Positions 63,999 through 64,000 of a DNA stretch of 64,000 nt are shown here, one piece after another; positions within the stretch are counted from its first letter, which is position 1; each line of letters opens with the position of its first letter. The position numbers and the translations under genes are program-made. Source of the stretch: Haliea salexigens DSM 19537 (GTDB taxonomy: Bacteria; Pseudomonadota; Gammaproteobacteria; Pseudomonadales; Halieaceae); contig NZ_AUHJ01000005.1 of the NCBI RefSeq assembly GCF_000423125.1, forward strand, positions 210,623 to 274,622, read 5' to 3'. The notes below the pieces were generated by a model. The model worked only from the letters and a program-made list of their open reading frames with translations. It ran no database searches and had not been told where the DNA came from.

Positions 63999-64000
63999 AA

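Overview
The window looks like chromosomal DNA of a high-GC, probably marine gammaproteobacterium. Supporting this are SlyX, ribosome modulation factor, a Slt-type lytic transglycosylase, the YeaC/DUF1315 protein, gammaproteobacterial-type PepN, a very large NAD-dependent glutamate dehydrogenase, a MoxR/Bat operon and a large TonB-dependent receptor. The many acyl-CoA, Rieske and thiolase genes resemble lipid/steroid-degrading Cellvibrionales/Halieaceae-type bacteria. That placement is an inference from gene content, not a measured phylogeny.

Layout. 1-6.5 kb: a gene-end fragment, thioredoxin-like protein, methyltransferase, VanZ-like protein, a small SutA-like protein, an SRPBCC-SDR fusion, an epoxide hydrolase and a hotdog thioesterase. 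6.5-12 kb: a RecB-like relic and a minus-strand operon of two paired acyl-CoA dehydrogenases plus an exported amidohydrolase. 12-17 kb: SlyX, a SUI1/YciH factor, a phage-like orphan, two sugar transferases, Slt and tRNA-Arg(CCT). 17-22.4 kb: fasciclin and IPTL-CTERM surface proteins, a quinone-oxidoreductase-like enzyme, DUF3429/DUF3833 membrane proteins and a DapB-like dehydrogenase. 22.4-27.1 kb: a beta-rich lipoprotein and a TonB-dependent receptor behind a candidate triple Pho box. 27-35.5 kb: a second SutA-like protein, an OlsF-like double acyltransferase, a DUF2235 hydrolase, RMF and the 1.6-thousand-residue GDH. 35.7-42.6 kb: the MoxR-DUF58-DUF4381-BatA-BatB/C-BatD operon. 42.6-50.8 kb: PepN, DUF2797, YeaC, rhomboid protease, NAD kinase, lipoyl synthase and a beta-CASP RNA nuclease-like protein. 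50.9-55.2 kb: a KshA/DAF-36-like Rieske oxygenase, a thiolase-like (Ltp2-type) protein with its DUF35 partner, and a classical thiolase.

55.2-62.1 kb is the accessory part. It is bracketed by two copies of a ~150-bp element whose first 23 bp resemble a tRNA 3' end and whose body is very AT-rich. Between them lie a VapBC toxin-antitoxin pair, a LysR regulator divergent from a pirin / FMN-reductase / NAD(P)-binding / DJ-1-like / SDR redox cluster, and a decayed tyrosine integrase next to the right-hand repeat. Immediately beyond the right repeat is a duplicated, stop-containing tail of the SDR gene. The window ends with a GFA-family gene whose upstream region has been split by an apparently complete ISL3-family insertion sequence with matching inverted ends.

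Functionally, several segments point to catabolism of hydrophobic, possibly steroid-like compounds (Rieske oxygenase, Ltp2/DUF35, paired acyl-CoA dehydrogenases, epoxide hydrolase, thioesterase, SRPBCC-SDR). This is combined with ordinary housekeeping genes and one recently remodelled island. No rRNA, CRISPR array or complete prophage was seen.
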